A model generated the notes under the pieces. The model was not told where the DNA came from and did no database searches. It saw only the letters and a program-made list of their open reading frames with translations. The translations under genes were made by a program, and so were the position numbers. From positions 55,291,376 through 55,355,375 of the forward strand of contig JAPWDM010000004.1 in NCBI GenBank assembly GCA_035578155.1: 64,000 bases of DNA. Reading direction: 5' to 3'. Below, in pieces: positions 34,393 through 44,055 of the stretch; positions within the stretch are counted from its first letter, which is position 1; every line of letters begins with the position of its first letter. The DNA comes from Brachynemurus nebulosus. Lineage: Eukaryota > Arthropoda > Insecta > Neuroptera > Myrmeleontidae.

Positions 34393-35189
34393 AATTAAAA
34401 TTGGGGTACTGCTGCCGGTGGATGGCGCGGTCAGCAGCACCCGGCGGCATCGCCAACTAAGGGCATGCGCCGCCGAAACGAAAAATATAGATAAAAACAA
34501 CACGTAAAGACAGGAACACATAAATGCAATAGACAACGGACAAACATACACATATAAAATCCAACGATGAGCCCTGCCATCCCAGGGCTTAAAAGGAGCG
34601 GACAGTCCTTGGTGACGGTACGATAAGTACTAGACAAAGCGTCCGGTCACCAAGGCCTGAAAACCATCGCTGCGACTCCTCCCGAGGCGTAAAGGGCCTC
34701 GGGGTGGAGGAACCTGACTAGAAACACAAACGACTAGAGATTTATATCACAATTTTATCACAGATAAAACTTATTACGTCACTGGGGAGCCACAGGCCCA
34801 CCAGTGACGCAATAAGGAGTTAAAACAATACCGCTGTAGAGCCATAACAACAGGCCTACAGCGGCATAACAAAATATCACAGAAGGAAGAAACAAATGAT
34901 GTACCACCTCGGGTGTAAAAAGCCCTTGGTGGTACATCGTTAAAAAATAATAACAAAAACAAAGTAACACGTATAAATAACAAAGTACCACTAAGGGTGT
35001 AAAGGCCCTTAGTGGCATAAAAACAAGACTAAAAGTACCCTGCCAGGCCAGCTGGAACAGGGTATTGTTAATAAATAAGACGCACACAAAATCATGAAAC
35101 ACATAATTTAAAAACAATGCTGAAAAATAAAAGTTGAACTATCGAGGGAGAATCAAGAGACGACTTGTAAAATCAGAGATGTAATGCCC
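34393..35189 (-). ncRNA. Structured 3' UTR, copy B
   Basis: Holds the same series of stem-loops as copy A. The Cys-rich-looking hairpin near 34675-34711 has left arm TCCTCCCGAGGC pairing with GCCTCGGGGTGG more perfectly than in copy A. The GTACCACC/GGTGGTAC stem near 34911-34936 is perfect here but has a mismatch in copy A. Confidence 0.7.
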
Positions 35190-38100
35190 CTAAAGTCTCT
35201 GAAGGAGATGCGAATTTCTGAGAAATTCAAGCATCTTTCTTTCAGAGACAGCATCATACGATAACGCTTCGGCTACATTATTCGGGAGCTGCAACCTCTG
35301 GCGCAAAGGCTCAAAGGTTACACATTCCTCAACTATATGCCTCACGGTCAGCGCCGTCCCGCAGGCGGCGCACCTTGGCTGATCCTCGCCGGCGAGAAGA
35401 TGACGATGTGTTAATGCCGTGTGACCCAAGCGTAAACGCGTCAGGGCCACACTCTCTCGCCGGCTCAGATTTACACGTGCCGGAGTTTTTCGGACCTCAG
35501 GTTTCACCTGTCTGAGCTTCGCCGTGAGGTTGTTCCACTCACGTTGCCATTTCTGATCGATCGCGGATCTAATGCACACTCTCAGATCCTCTGGGCGTAT
35601 GGCAATGTCCTGTGGCTCACCGACTTCGGCTGCATGACGTGCTGCCTGGTCGGCGAGTTCATTGCCAGGTATCCCCACATGTCCGGGAATCCAAAAGAAG
35701 GTGATAGACTTTTGGCGGAGCATGTAGAGATACGTTCGGATGTTCTGCACCAGTGGATCGATGGTATGAGAGTGGCAGATCGCTTGCAACGCGCTCAACG
35801 AGTCGGAACAAATGAGGAATGCGCTGTCTTCGGATGTTTGACAGAATCGCAGGGCTTGCAGAATAGCAAATAATTCTGCAGTATACACAGTGGCCTGGGG
35901 AGGAAGTGACCAAGCGTGAGGATCGTCACGAATGACGATAGCACTTCCAACACCCGTAGCTGTTTTGGAACCATCTGTGTATATGCAGAGAGAGTCAAGT
36001 TCGCTAATGATCTCATAAAAGCGGGATCGGTATTCGAATGAACTGGTCTCCTCCTTGTTGAGACCAGTCAGGTCGAAACGACACCTTACTTTAGGGATCA
36101 GCCAAGGAGGTACTTCCATAGGACGTTTGGGAAGTACCTTGGCGAACTGTAAGTGCAGACTCTCTAATAACTCCTGCGTTCGAACGGCCACTGGTCGACT
36201 TATGGTGGGACGTCGACCGTAGAGCCCCTGTAAACGGTATCTGAATAGAGTCGGGTGATTGATATGCGTAGGTGTTGCATATACCCCCGCTGCATAATTG
36301 AGCAAGAGACGCTCACGTCTCAGTCGCAGCGGAGGGAGACCCGACTCTACGCAGAGGCTCATAGAAGGGCTCGTTCGAAATGCTCCCGTAGCCAGTCGTA
36401 TGCCTGCATGGTGAACAGGATCTAGGAGTAAGAGCGCAGACGCCCGGGCGGAGGAGTAAGCAATGCTGCCATAATCAATCCTAGTCAGAACTAGCGATTG
36501 ATACAGGCGAAGCAACGACTCCCGGCCCGCACCCCACGATGCACCAGCCAAGCACTTAAGCATGTTGATTGTCCTGCGACAACTCGCAGCTAAGGCTTGG
36601 AGGTGTGGGCGCCACGTAAGTTGTTTATCAAAAATAAGTCCTAGAAACCTGACGCTATCGACGCACTGAAGGTTGGATCCTTTCAATGTGAGAACAGGAT
36701 CCGGATGTGCGTTGCGCTTTCTGCAGAAGTGAACCACCAATGTTTTTTGTGGTGAGAAACGAAAACCAAGAGCTTCTGCAGAAGTCACCACTTCATTGAT
36801 GCCTTGTTGCAGCCGTTGTTGGATATCCTCAATGGAATCGGCTGCATAGAATATAGTGAGGTCATCAACGTACAAGCAACGACGAATTGGGGCTGAAGCT
36901 GCAATATGACTGACTGCGATGGAGAACAAGGTGACACTAATGGTGGAGCCTTGAGGAACACCATTCTCCTGGGAGTGGGCCTCAGACTCAGTGTCACCTA
37001 CCCGGACACGAAAAGAACGGTCAGTCAGAAAACTTTTTACGAACTGAGGGAGGTTACCTCTTAAACCCCAGTCGTGCAGCTTCTTGAGAATGCCATACCT
37101 CCAGGTCATATCATAAGCTTTCTCCAAATCGAAGAACACAGCTACAAGGTGTTTTCGCTGGAGAAAGGCGTCTTGAATGGCATTCTCGAGGCGAACAAGA
37201 TGGTCCGTAGTCGAATGGTATCGGCGGAACCCACATTGATGTTTAGGTATGAGATTGTGGGATTCCAGCCACCAGACGAGACGGTTGTTCACCATTTTTT
37301 CCAATACCTTGCTGAAACAGCAAGTCAAGGATATTGGACGGTAGCTAGATAGTTGCGATGAATCTTTACCCTCTTTTAGCAGCGGAATGATGGTAGCTTC
37401 CCGCCACTGCGGAGGGTAAACGCCATGCCTAAAAATTTCGTTGTACAGATCCAGTAACCTACACTTACCAGGATAAGGCAGGTTCCGGATCATGGCGTAG
37501 GGGATCTCATCAGGTCCAGGGGATGTGTCCCCAGATCCCCGAAGCGCCTCCAGTAATTCTTGCATAGAAAACGGTTGGTTATACTGGAGGGATTCATCCG
37601 AGAAAAAATCAAGATCATTTTGTTCGTGTTCGATCTTGATCCGCAGGAAGTCCGGGTCATAATTCTGGGAGCCACTGACGCGCTCAAAGTACTTAGCTAA
37701 GCAATTAGCTATTTCTGCGCGTTCAGTGATGTTCCGACCGTCGACGACGAGAAGAGAGGGCATAGGTGAACGGGAATATTTCCCAGTAATGGCCCTCACT
37801 CTTCTCCATACCTCTGAGGTGGTCGTGGAGGTGTTTATGGCCGAAACATATTGCTCCCATGATAGCCTCTTTTGTTCTTTAATTGTGCGTTTACAGCGTG
37901 CTTGAGCACGCTTGTAGGCTATCACATTTTCCTGCGTGGGGCGACGTCTGAGTTCGTGGTACGCCCGCTTTTTCTCTGCAACTGCTACACTCACGACTTC
38001 ATTCCACCATGGTACTTGATGTTTGGGTGGAATGCTGGACGACTTTGGTATACTCTTATGTGCTGCTTCAATGACACTGGAGGACATTTGCTCCACATCA

Positions 38101-38852
38101 TCTTCTACGTCTCCAGTCAGCTCGGGTGTACGGAATGAATCAACGTACATGTCCCAGTTAGCCTGACGGAGACGCCATCTCGGCGAAGACGAATGTGGAG
38201 TCATCGGCGTGGTACTATTCAATATAATGGGGATATGGTCACTACCGTATGAATCAGACGCCAGCGTCCATTCATAACGGTGTGCCATGACCGGTGAGCC
38301 AAGTGATAAGTCGATAGCCGACAGCTCACCGGTTCTTGCATTAATGAAAGTACCTTGACCGGTATTCAACAAGACCGCTTCGGACTCATCTAGAAACCGT
38401 TCTATGAGTCTTCCACGGGCGTCTCTTGTGCTACAGCCCCACATGGGGCTGTGAGCATTAAAATCTCCTAGTAACAAAAATGGACGTGGTAACTGTAAGG
38501 TAAGCTCGGTCAGGGTTTCGACATTCCAGTCGAAATCTGGTAAGTAGACCGAGCATACTGTGAACTGTGGCGGTTTTAGAAATTGTATTGCAACTCCTTG
38601 TAGGGGGGTGTTTAATGGGTGATCCCGGAAGGGAACGCCATCTTTTATAATGATGGCAACACCCCCCCTTGCCCTGATGTCTGGCTGTACGTTGTGCCGG
38701 CGGATATGGTAATTTTTTATTGAAAATTGTTCCGCCGGCCGTAAATGTGTCTCTTGGAGGCACACGCACATAGGCGTGTGCTCAGCCAGAAGCATCTGCA
38801 ATTCACAGTAATGATGTTTTACACCATTACAGTTCCATTGTATAATAGCCAT
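35190..38852 (-). CDS. I-type ORF2 polyprotein, copy B: endonuclease-RT-RNase H
   Basis: Also 1,220 residues and uninterrupted, the same length as copy A with scattered substitutions, for example SIKNYHIRRHN at about 44-54. Endonuclease (QETHL, GDFNAH, SDHIPI), RT (FDLEKAYD, GVPQGS, YVDD) and RNase H (YTDGS, TAELFA, CSDSLS, NELAD) motifs are all intact, as is the C-terminal CX2CX7HX4C finger. It could supply enzyme in trans for copies with broken or missing ORF2. Two intact 3.66-kb frames argue for recent activity of this family. Confidence 0.92.
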   Translation of the reverse strand: MAIIQWNCNGVKHHYCELQMLLAEHTPMCVCLQETHLRPAEQFSIKNYHIRRHNVQPDIRARGGVAIIIKDGVPFRDHPLNTPLQGVAIQFLKPPQFTVCSVYLPDFDWNVETLTELTLQLPRPFLLLGDFNAHSPMWGCSTRDARGRLIERFLDESEAVLLNTGQGTFINARTGELSAIDLSLGSPVMAHRYEWTLASDSYGSDHIPIILNSTTPMTPHSSSPRWRLRQANWDMYVDSFRTPELTGDVEDDVEQMSSSVIEAAHKSIPKSSSIPPKHQVPWWNEVVSVAVAEKKRAYHELRRRPTQENVIAYKRAQARCKRTIKEQKRLSWEQYVSAINTSTTTSEVWRRVRAITGKYSRSPMPSLLVVDGRNITERAEIANCLAKYFERVSGSQNYDPDFLRIKIEHEQNDLDFFSDESLQYNQPFSMQELLEALRGSGDTSPGPDEIPYAMIRNLPYPGKCRLLDLYNEIFRHGVYPPQWREATIIPLLKEGKDSSQLSSYRPISLTCCFSKVLEKMVNNRLVWWLESHNLIPKHQCGFRRYHSTTDHLVRLENAIQDAFLQRKHLVAVFFDLEKAYDMTWRYGILKKLHDWGLRGNLPQFVKSFLTDRSFRVRVGDTESEAHSQENGVPQGSTISVTLFSIAVSHIAASAPIRRCLYVDDLTIFYAADSIEDIQQRLQQGINEVVTSAEALGFRFSPQKTLVVHFCRKRNAHPDPVLTLKGSNLQCVDSVRFLGLIFDKQLTWRPHLQALAASCRRTINMLKCLAGASWGAGRESLLRLYQSLVLTRIDYGSIAYSSARASALLLLDPVHHAGIRLATGAFRTSPSMSLCVESGLPPLRLRRERLLLNYAAGVYATPTHINHPTLFRYRLQGLYGRRPTISRPVAVRTQELLESLHLQFAKVLPKRPMEVPPWLIPKVRCRFDLTGLNKEETSSFEYRSRFYEIISELDSLCIYTDGSKTATGVGSAIVIRDDPHAWSLPPQATVYTAELFAILQALRFCQTSEDSAFLICSDSLSALQAICHSHTIDPLVQNIRTYLYMLRQKSITFFWIPGHVGIPGNELADQAARHAAEVGEPQDIAIRPEDLRVCIRSAIDQKWQREWNNLTAKLRQVKPEVRKTPARVNLSRRESVALTRLRLGHTALTHRHLLAGEDQPRCAACGTALTVRHIVEECVTFEPLRQRLQLPNNVAEALSYDAVSERKMLEFLRNSHLLQRL

Positions 38853-38889
38853 TTCTGTTACTACTTGGGTTGCTCCCTAGGAAGTGTGG

Positions 38890-40545
38890 CTACTTCCTAG
38901 GTTTCCCCTTGGGCCAGCCTTTTTTTCTTTTTACCGTTTTCACCTCGGCGTCTGAGTTATCGGACTCTGTGGCCGAGGTGTTGGTATAGGCGTCGGACGT
39001 CGGGCGCTTAACACCCGACCGTACCGACGCGGTCGTACTTTCCGAGTCGCTCATCGGTGTTGTGATTGAACGACTCGGGAGGGGGGTGACCGGGCGTTCG
39101 GGTGTGCCCGGTCGGGACGGCGCCGTTGACCGCTGGGGTAACGGAGCCATAATGGGTGGAGGCGGCATTGATTCCGCCTCAGAGGTGGATGTTGTTGGTC
39201 CCTTTTTCGGGGACCGTTGTTGAACCACCTCCTTCTCCCCCTCACTACGGCGCCTTCTCGGAGGCGAAGCCTTCTTCGGTGACGTCTTCTTTTTGGGGGA
39301 AGACGTCACAGTACGTACGACTGGTCCCTGAGGGGTGGTTGTTATCACCCTTTTAGTCTCAGGGACCTTGGCTGACACGACAGCGGCTGTGGTGGGTGTG
39401 GAAATAGGTACACCCACTGAGCGCATTAAACTCTCTTGCATAATTTGCATGCATTCTTGCATTTTGCGCATCGATTCTCTTAGTTCTTTAATTTCCGAAT
39501 TTTTTTCAACCGCTGTAGGGGCGGGGGCCGCAGCAGCGCGTGCGTAACCATCCAAGGCCGAGCGTCGGGGCATGTTGCCCAAAAGCTTTCGACGTGCCTC
39601 TGGATATGATAATCGTTCCAGGGCTCTCAGCTCTTGGATGGCTGACTCTTGTTTATATATGGGGCAATTCCTCGATTTGGCCGAGTGATTGCCCCCACAA
39701 TTAACGCATTTCATTGGTTCGCCGCACGGTCGTCCTTCGTGTAACGGCTTACCGCACACGCAGACCTGCTGCTCTACGTTGCAACGCTGTGAGATGTGTC
39801 CGTATCTTTGACAGTGGTAGCACCTCATGGGTGCTGGAATATACGGACGCACATCCACTTTGTTGAACAGGCCAATTACTACTTGTTTCGGTAGAGTAGT
39901 ACTATTAAAAGTTAGCAGAATTAGGGGGGATTCTGGATGTTTGTTCCCACTATTGTACCTCAGTCTTTTGGCCTCTATTACCCCCTGTGAAGACATCTCC
40001 GACACTATCTCCTCTAGGGTACAGTACGCGAGAGAAGGGTGGATTATTACTCCCTTGGAGTAGTTAAGTACACCATGAGGTGTCACTTCCACCGCGTACT
40101 GTCCTAATGTTTGCATGTTTTGGATTTTCGCTGACTGTGCCGGTGAGGATGCCTCCACGAGCAACCCTTTGCCCGATATTTTGGCATCTTTTACCTGCCC
40201 GATATCACTCTTAACTATTTTAGCCAGAAGGAAGGGACTGGTCTTGCTAAAGTCACCTTCCTTCGGTTTAACAACGAGAAACTTAACATACGAATCTTAC
40301 ACTCTTGGGGCGTTCAAGTCAAATGGACGCCCACGACGGTTCCCTTTTGTTTTCTTGCTGGGAGGAGGGATACCCCCCGTAGTTTTAGTAACCATAGCAC
40401 CGGCTGGCGGTGTGGTTACATTCGTGGAGGTAGCGGCTGCAACCCCGCTACCATTGCTTCCGCCGGGTATTGGTGGCGAAGCGACGTTCGCGTCCGTGTT
40501 TTTGGGCCCGGACTCGCCCGTATTTAAAATTTTCTCGTTACCCAT
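38890..40545 (-). pseudogene. I-type ORF1 (gag-like), copy B, one nonsense codon
   Basis: Starts at ATG 40545 (MGNEKILNTG). Codon 83 is TAA (40299-40297) where copy A has TCA (Ser), a single-base nonsense change. After it the same frame stays open to the stop at 38890, so the full coding length is 551 codons plus stop. The part from ATG 40164 alone gives 424 residues including all three zinc knuckles and the basic tail KKGWPKGKPRK. It lacks the Ser-rich start and the front of the RRM-like region. Confidence 0.85.
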
Positions 40546-41249
40546 AAAAGTTAACACAATAAATCCCCCACCCCGCTCCCCACCCTCCACGGAGCCTCAT
40601 AAGGGACGTGGGACTCCCACGCCAGGGATACGGGAATGAGGGGCCCTAGGGACGAAGCCCATTGCCCCAGTGACACGCACGACCCCGGGGCGCTCGAATT
40701 TACTGCGGCCGGTGCATAACCGCAGCCACGGTCTATGCCTGAAGCCAGGGCCGAAGTGACGTGTTGTTCCGCCGTACTCGCAAGTAACGGCTTCCCTCAG
40801 TCACCAGGATCCCCTTTTCCAGGCAACGCCGCTAAGCCACACACGAGCTAGTGTGGGTCCCGATGATGACTTGAAGTTGGGACAACAAAGAAGAACGAAA
40901 ACAAAATAAAAACCAAAAACAAAAAGGAAACAAAAGATAAAAGAAAACCTGAAACAAAAGGAAATAAAAATAACGAAAACAAAAAACAATAAAAACGAAA
41001 CGAAATAATAAAAAAGGTTAATAAATGAACGGTCGAGGATTTCTCCTCTAGATCCGGCATCTTTTGTGAAAACGGTGGTACCTCGAGAAGGAACGGTGCC
41101 GATCTTGGGTAGTCAGAGGCTAATGGAATCCGAAGACTGTATTGCGCATAAACTACCCCTGGAACCCTTAGCCTCCTTGACACCAATGGGGGATAAATAT
41201 CCCTCACGGGTGCCAAGGGCAGCTGCTATAGGTGTCCTCACCACCACCC

Positions 41250-41250
<1 letters not shown>
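40546..41250 (-). promoter_or_regulatory. 5' UTR of copy B
   Basis: Near-identical to 33656-34360, including the conserved GAAGCCCATTGCCCCAGTGA block near 40654 and the purine-rich middle. No motif assigned. Confidence 0.5.
41179..41250 (-). ncRNA. HDV-ribozyme-like fold at the 5' end of copy B
   Basis: Same pairings as in copy A: P1 CGGGTG (41250-41245) with CACCCG (41212-41207), P2 GACACC with GGTGTC (41184-41179), P4 GGGAT/ATCCC between. The extra GTG in copy B falls between P1 and P2 and leaves all stems intact. Confidence 0.45.
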
Positions 41251-41295
<45 letters not shown>

Positions 41296-41315
41296 GATTA
41301 TTATTATTATTATTA
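41251..41315. repeat. (ATT)n tract between copies B and C
   Basis: About 21 ATT units with one TGA-type interruption, followed by a T-run. This is the longest TAA tail among the I-type copies. Confidence 0.95.
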
Positions 41316-42142
41316 TTTTTTTTTTTTTTTTGATTAAAATTGGGGTACTGCTGCCGGTGGATGGCGCGGTCAGCAGCACCCGGCGGCATCGCCAACTAAG
41401 GGCATGCGCCGCCACGCACGGTAAAATAAAAACATACACAAAACAGACAGGAACACATAAATGCAGTAGACAACGGACAAACCTACACATAATAAAATCC
41501 ATCGATGGGCCCTGCCATCCCAGGGCTTATAAAGAGCGGACAGTCCTTGGTGACGGTACGATAAGTACTAGACAGAGCGTCCGGTCACCAAGGCCTGGAA
41601 GCCATCGCTGGAACTCCCTCCGAGGTGTACAGGACCCCGGAGTGGAGAGAACCGACTAGAAACACTCAAAAAACAAGACTAGAAAAAAATCACAGTGTTA
41701 TCACAGAAAAAACTTATTACATCGCTGGGAGGCCACAGGCCGACCAGCGACGCAATAAGGAGTTAAAACAATACCGCTGTGGAGCCATAACAACAGGCCC
41801 ACAGCGGCATAACAAAATATCACAGATAAATAAAAACAAGTGATGTACCACCTCGGGTGTAAAAGGCCTTCGGTGGTACATCATTAAAAAACAATAACGA
41901 AAACAAATAACAAGGTATAAATAACACACAGTACCACTAAGGGTGTAAAAGGCCCTTAGTGGCATAACAAAATACTAAAAGTACCCTGCCAGACCAGCTG
42001 GAACAGGGTATAGTTAATAAATAAATAAATTAAGACAATCACAAAAATTTTTGAAACACATAAATTAAAATCGCTGGGAGATAAAATTAACTGTCGGGGG
42101 AGATAAAACGAGACGACTTGTAAAATCTGAGATGGTATGCCC

Positions 42143-42880
42143 CTAAAGTCTCTGAAGGAGATGCGAATTTCGGAGAAATTCAAGCATCTTTCTTTCAGAG
42201 ACTGCATCATAAGCTAAAGCTTCGGCTACACTACCTGGGAGCTGCAACCTCTGGCGCAATGGCACAAAGGTTACACATTCCTCAACTATATGCCTCACGG
42301 TCAGCGCCGTCCCGCAGGCGGCGCACCTTGGCTGATCCTCACCGGCGAGAAGATGACGATGTGTTAACGCCGTGTGGCCCAAGCGCAAACGCGTCAGGGC
42401 CACACTCTCTCGCCGGCTCAGATTTACAGGTGCCGGAGTTTTTCGGACCTCAGGTTTCACCTGTTTGAGCTTCGCCGTGAGGTTTTTCCACTCACGTTGC
42501 CATTTCTGATCGATCGCCGATCTAATGCACACTCTCAGATCCTCTGGGCGTATGGCAATGTCCTGTGGCTCACCGACTTCGGCTGCATGACGTGCTGCCT
42601 GGTCGGCGAGTTCATTGCCAGGTATCCCCACATGTCCGGGAATCCAAAAGAAGGTGATAGACTTTTGGCGGAGCATGTAGAGACACGTTGGGATGTTCTG
42701 CACCAGTGGATCGATGGTATGAGAGTGGCAGATCGCTTGCAACGCGCTCAACGAGTCGGAACAAATGAGGAATGCGCTGTCTTCGGATGTTTGACAGAAT
42801 CGCAGGGCTTGCAGAATAGCAAATAATTCTGCAGTATACACAGTGGCCTGGGGAGGAAGTGACCAAGCGTGAGGATCGTC
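42143..42880 (-). pseudogene. ORF2 C-terminal fragment, copy C
   Basis: About 245 codons from the residue equivalent to D976 of copy A (DDPHAWSLPPQATVYTAE) to the normal stop. It has three of the four RNase H acidic residues (E993, D1017, D1068 equivalents) and the C-terminal zinc finger. The open frame reads in from the flanking TAA repeat as poly-Asn, but there is no start codon of its own. Not expected to function. Confidence 0.85.
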
Positions 42881-43767
42881 ATTATTATTATTATTATTTT
42901 TTTTTTTTTGATTAAAATTGGGGTACTGCTGCCGGTGGATGGCGCGGTCAGCAGCACCCGGCGGCATCGCCAACTAAGGGCATGCGCCGCCGAAACGAGA
43001 AATATAGATAAAAACAACACGTAAAGACAGGGACACATAAATGCACTAGTCAACGGACAAACATACACATGATAAAAACCAAGGATGAGCCCTGCCATCC
43101 CAGGGCTTAAAAGGAGTGGACAGACCTTGGTGACGGTACGATAAGTACTAGACAGAGCGTCCGGTCACCAAGGCCTGGAAGCCATCGCTGGAACTCCCTC
43201 CGAGGCGTAAAAGGCTCCGGAGTGGAGGAACCTGACTAGAAACACACAAATATCACAGCAATTATCACAATAAAATATCACAGATAATACTTATTACGTC
43301 CCTGGGGAGCCACAGGCCCACCAGTGACGCAATAAGGGGTTAAAACAATACTGCTGTAGAGCCATAACAACAGGCCTACAGCGGCATAACAAAATATCAC
43401 AGAAAAGGAAAACAAATGATGTACCACCTCGGGTGTAAAAGGCCCTCGGTAGTACATCGCTAAAAAGAAATAACAACAACAAAAAACATGTACAAATAAC
43501 AACAGTACCACTAAGGGTGTAAAAGGCCCTTAGTGGCATAACGAAAGACTAAAAGTACCCTGCCAGACCTGCTGGAACAGGGTATTGTTAATAAATAAGA
43601 CAAACACAATATCATTTTACACATAAGGATTAAAACGGAGCTGTAAAGTTTAAAATATCGGGGGAGATAAAACGAGACGACTTGTAAAATCTGAGATGGT
43701 ATGCCCCTAAAGTCTCTGAAGAAGATGCGAATTTCGGAGAAATTCAAGCATCTTTCTTTCAGAGACA
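42881..43767 (-). mobile_element. I-type LINE, 5'-truncated copy D
   Basis: Short (TAA)n/A tail (42881-42909), an essentially complete 3' UTR, and only the last 20 codons of ORF2 (43707-43767, ending LEFLRNSHLLQRL). Its 3' UTR is most like that of copy A (for example TAAGGATTAAAACGGAGCTG near 43625 and in copy A near 28226). The broken 5' end abuts the (ATT)n tract next to element E. Confidence 0.85.

Positions 43768-43847
<80 letters not shown>
43768..43847. repeat. (ATT)n tract between copy D and element E
   Basis: About 27 uninterrupted ATT units, forming the 3' flank of the Dong-type element. Confidence 0.97.
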
Positions 43848-43848
<1 letters not shown>

Positions 43849-44055
43849 GACTTTTACGCCAACCTGGCGCTCACTACTCAGTAGGACAGTACTGGGTAAC
43901 ATTCACCTATACCGGCATTATGCAAGGTATTAGGCTCTGTGGAAGGGTAATGTACCAAACCAATCCGTAAAAGTACCGTAGTACATTCACGGACGGGTTT
44001 GTCACATCACTCCTTATATTGTTGTTGTTGTTGCTTGAAACGAGGTGTTATGCGT

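Larger units (their letters stand above)
34361..41250 (-). mobile_element. I-superclade LINE, full-length copy B
   Basis: A 6,890-bp unit collinear with copy A: 3' tail (TAA)3 plus A-run 34361-34392, 3' UTR to 35189, ORF2 35190-38852, ORF1 38890-40545, 5' UTR 40546-41250. The first base after the TAA tract is the same as in copy A (CGGGTGG..), with one extra GTG triplet. Its 3' tail joins the 5' end of copy A directly. Confidence 0.88.
41251..42880 (-). mobile_element. I-type LINE, 5'-truncated copy C
   Basis: Begins with a long (ATT)n tail (41251-41315) and A-run, followed by a full 3' UTR and the last quarter of ORF2. It ends abruptly inside the RNase H region at GAGGATCGTC (42880), where the TAA tail of copy D starts. 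The 3' UTR hairpins carry most of the compensatory changes relative to A and B. Confidence 0.88.
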
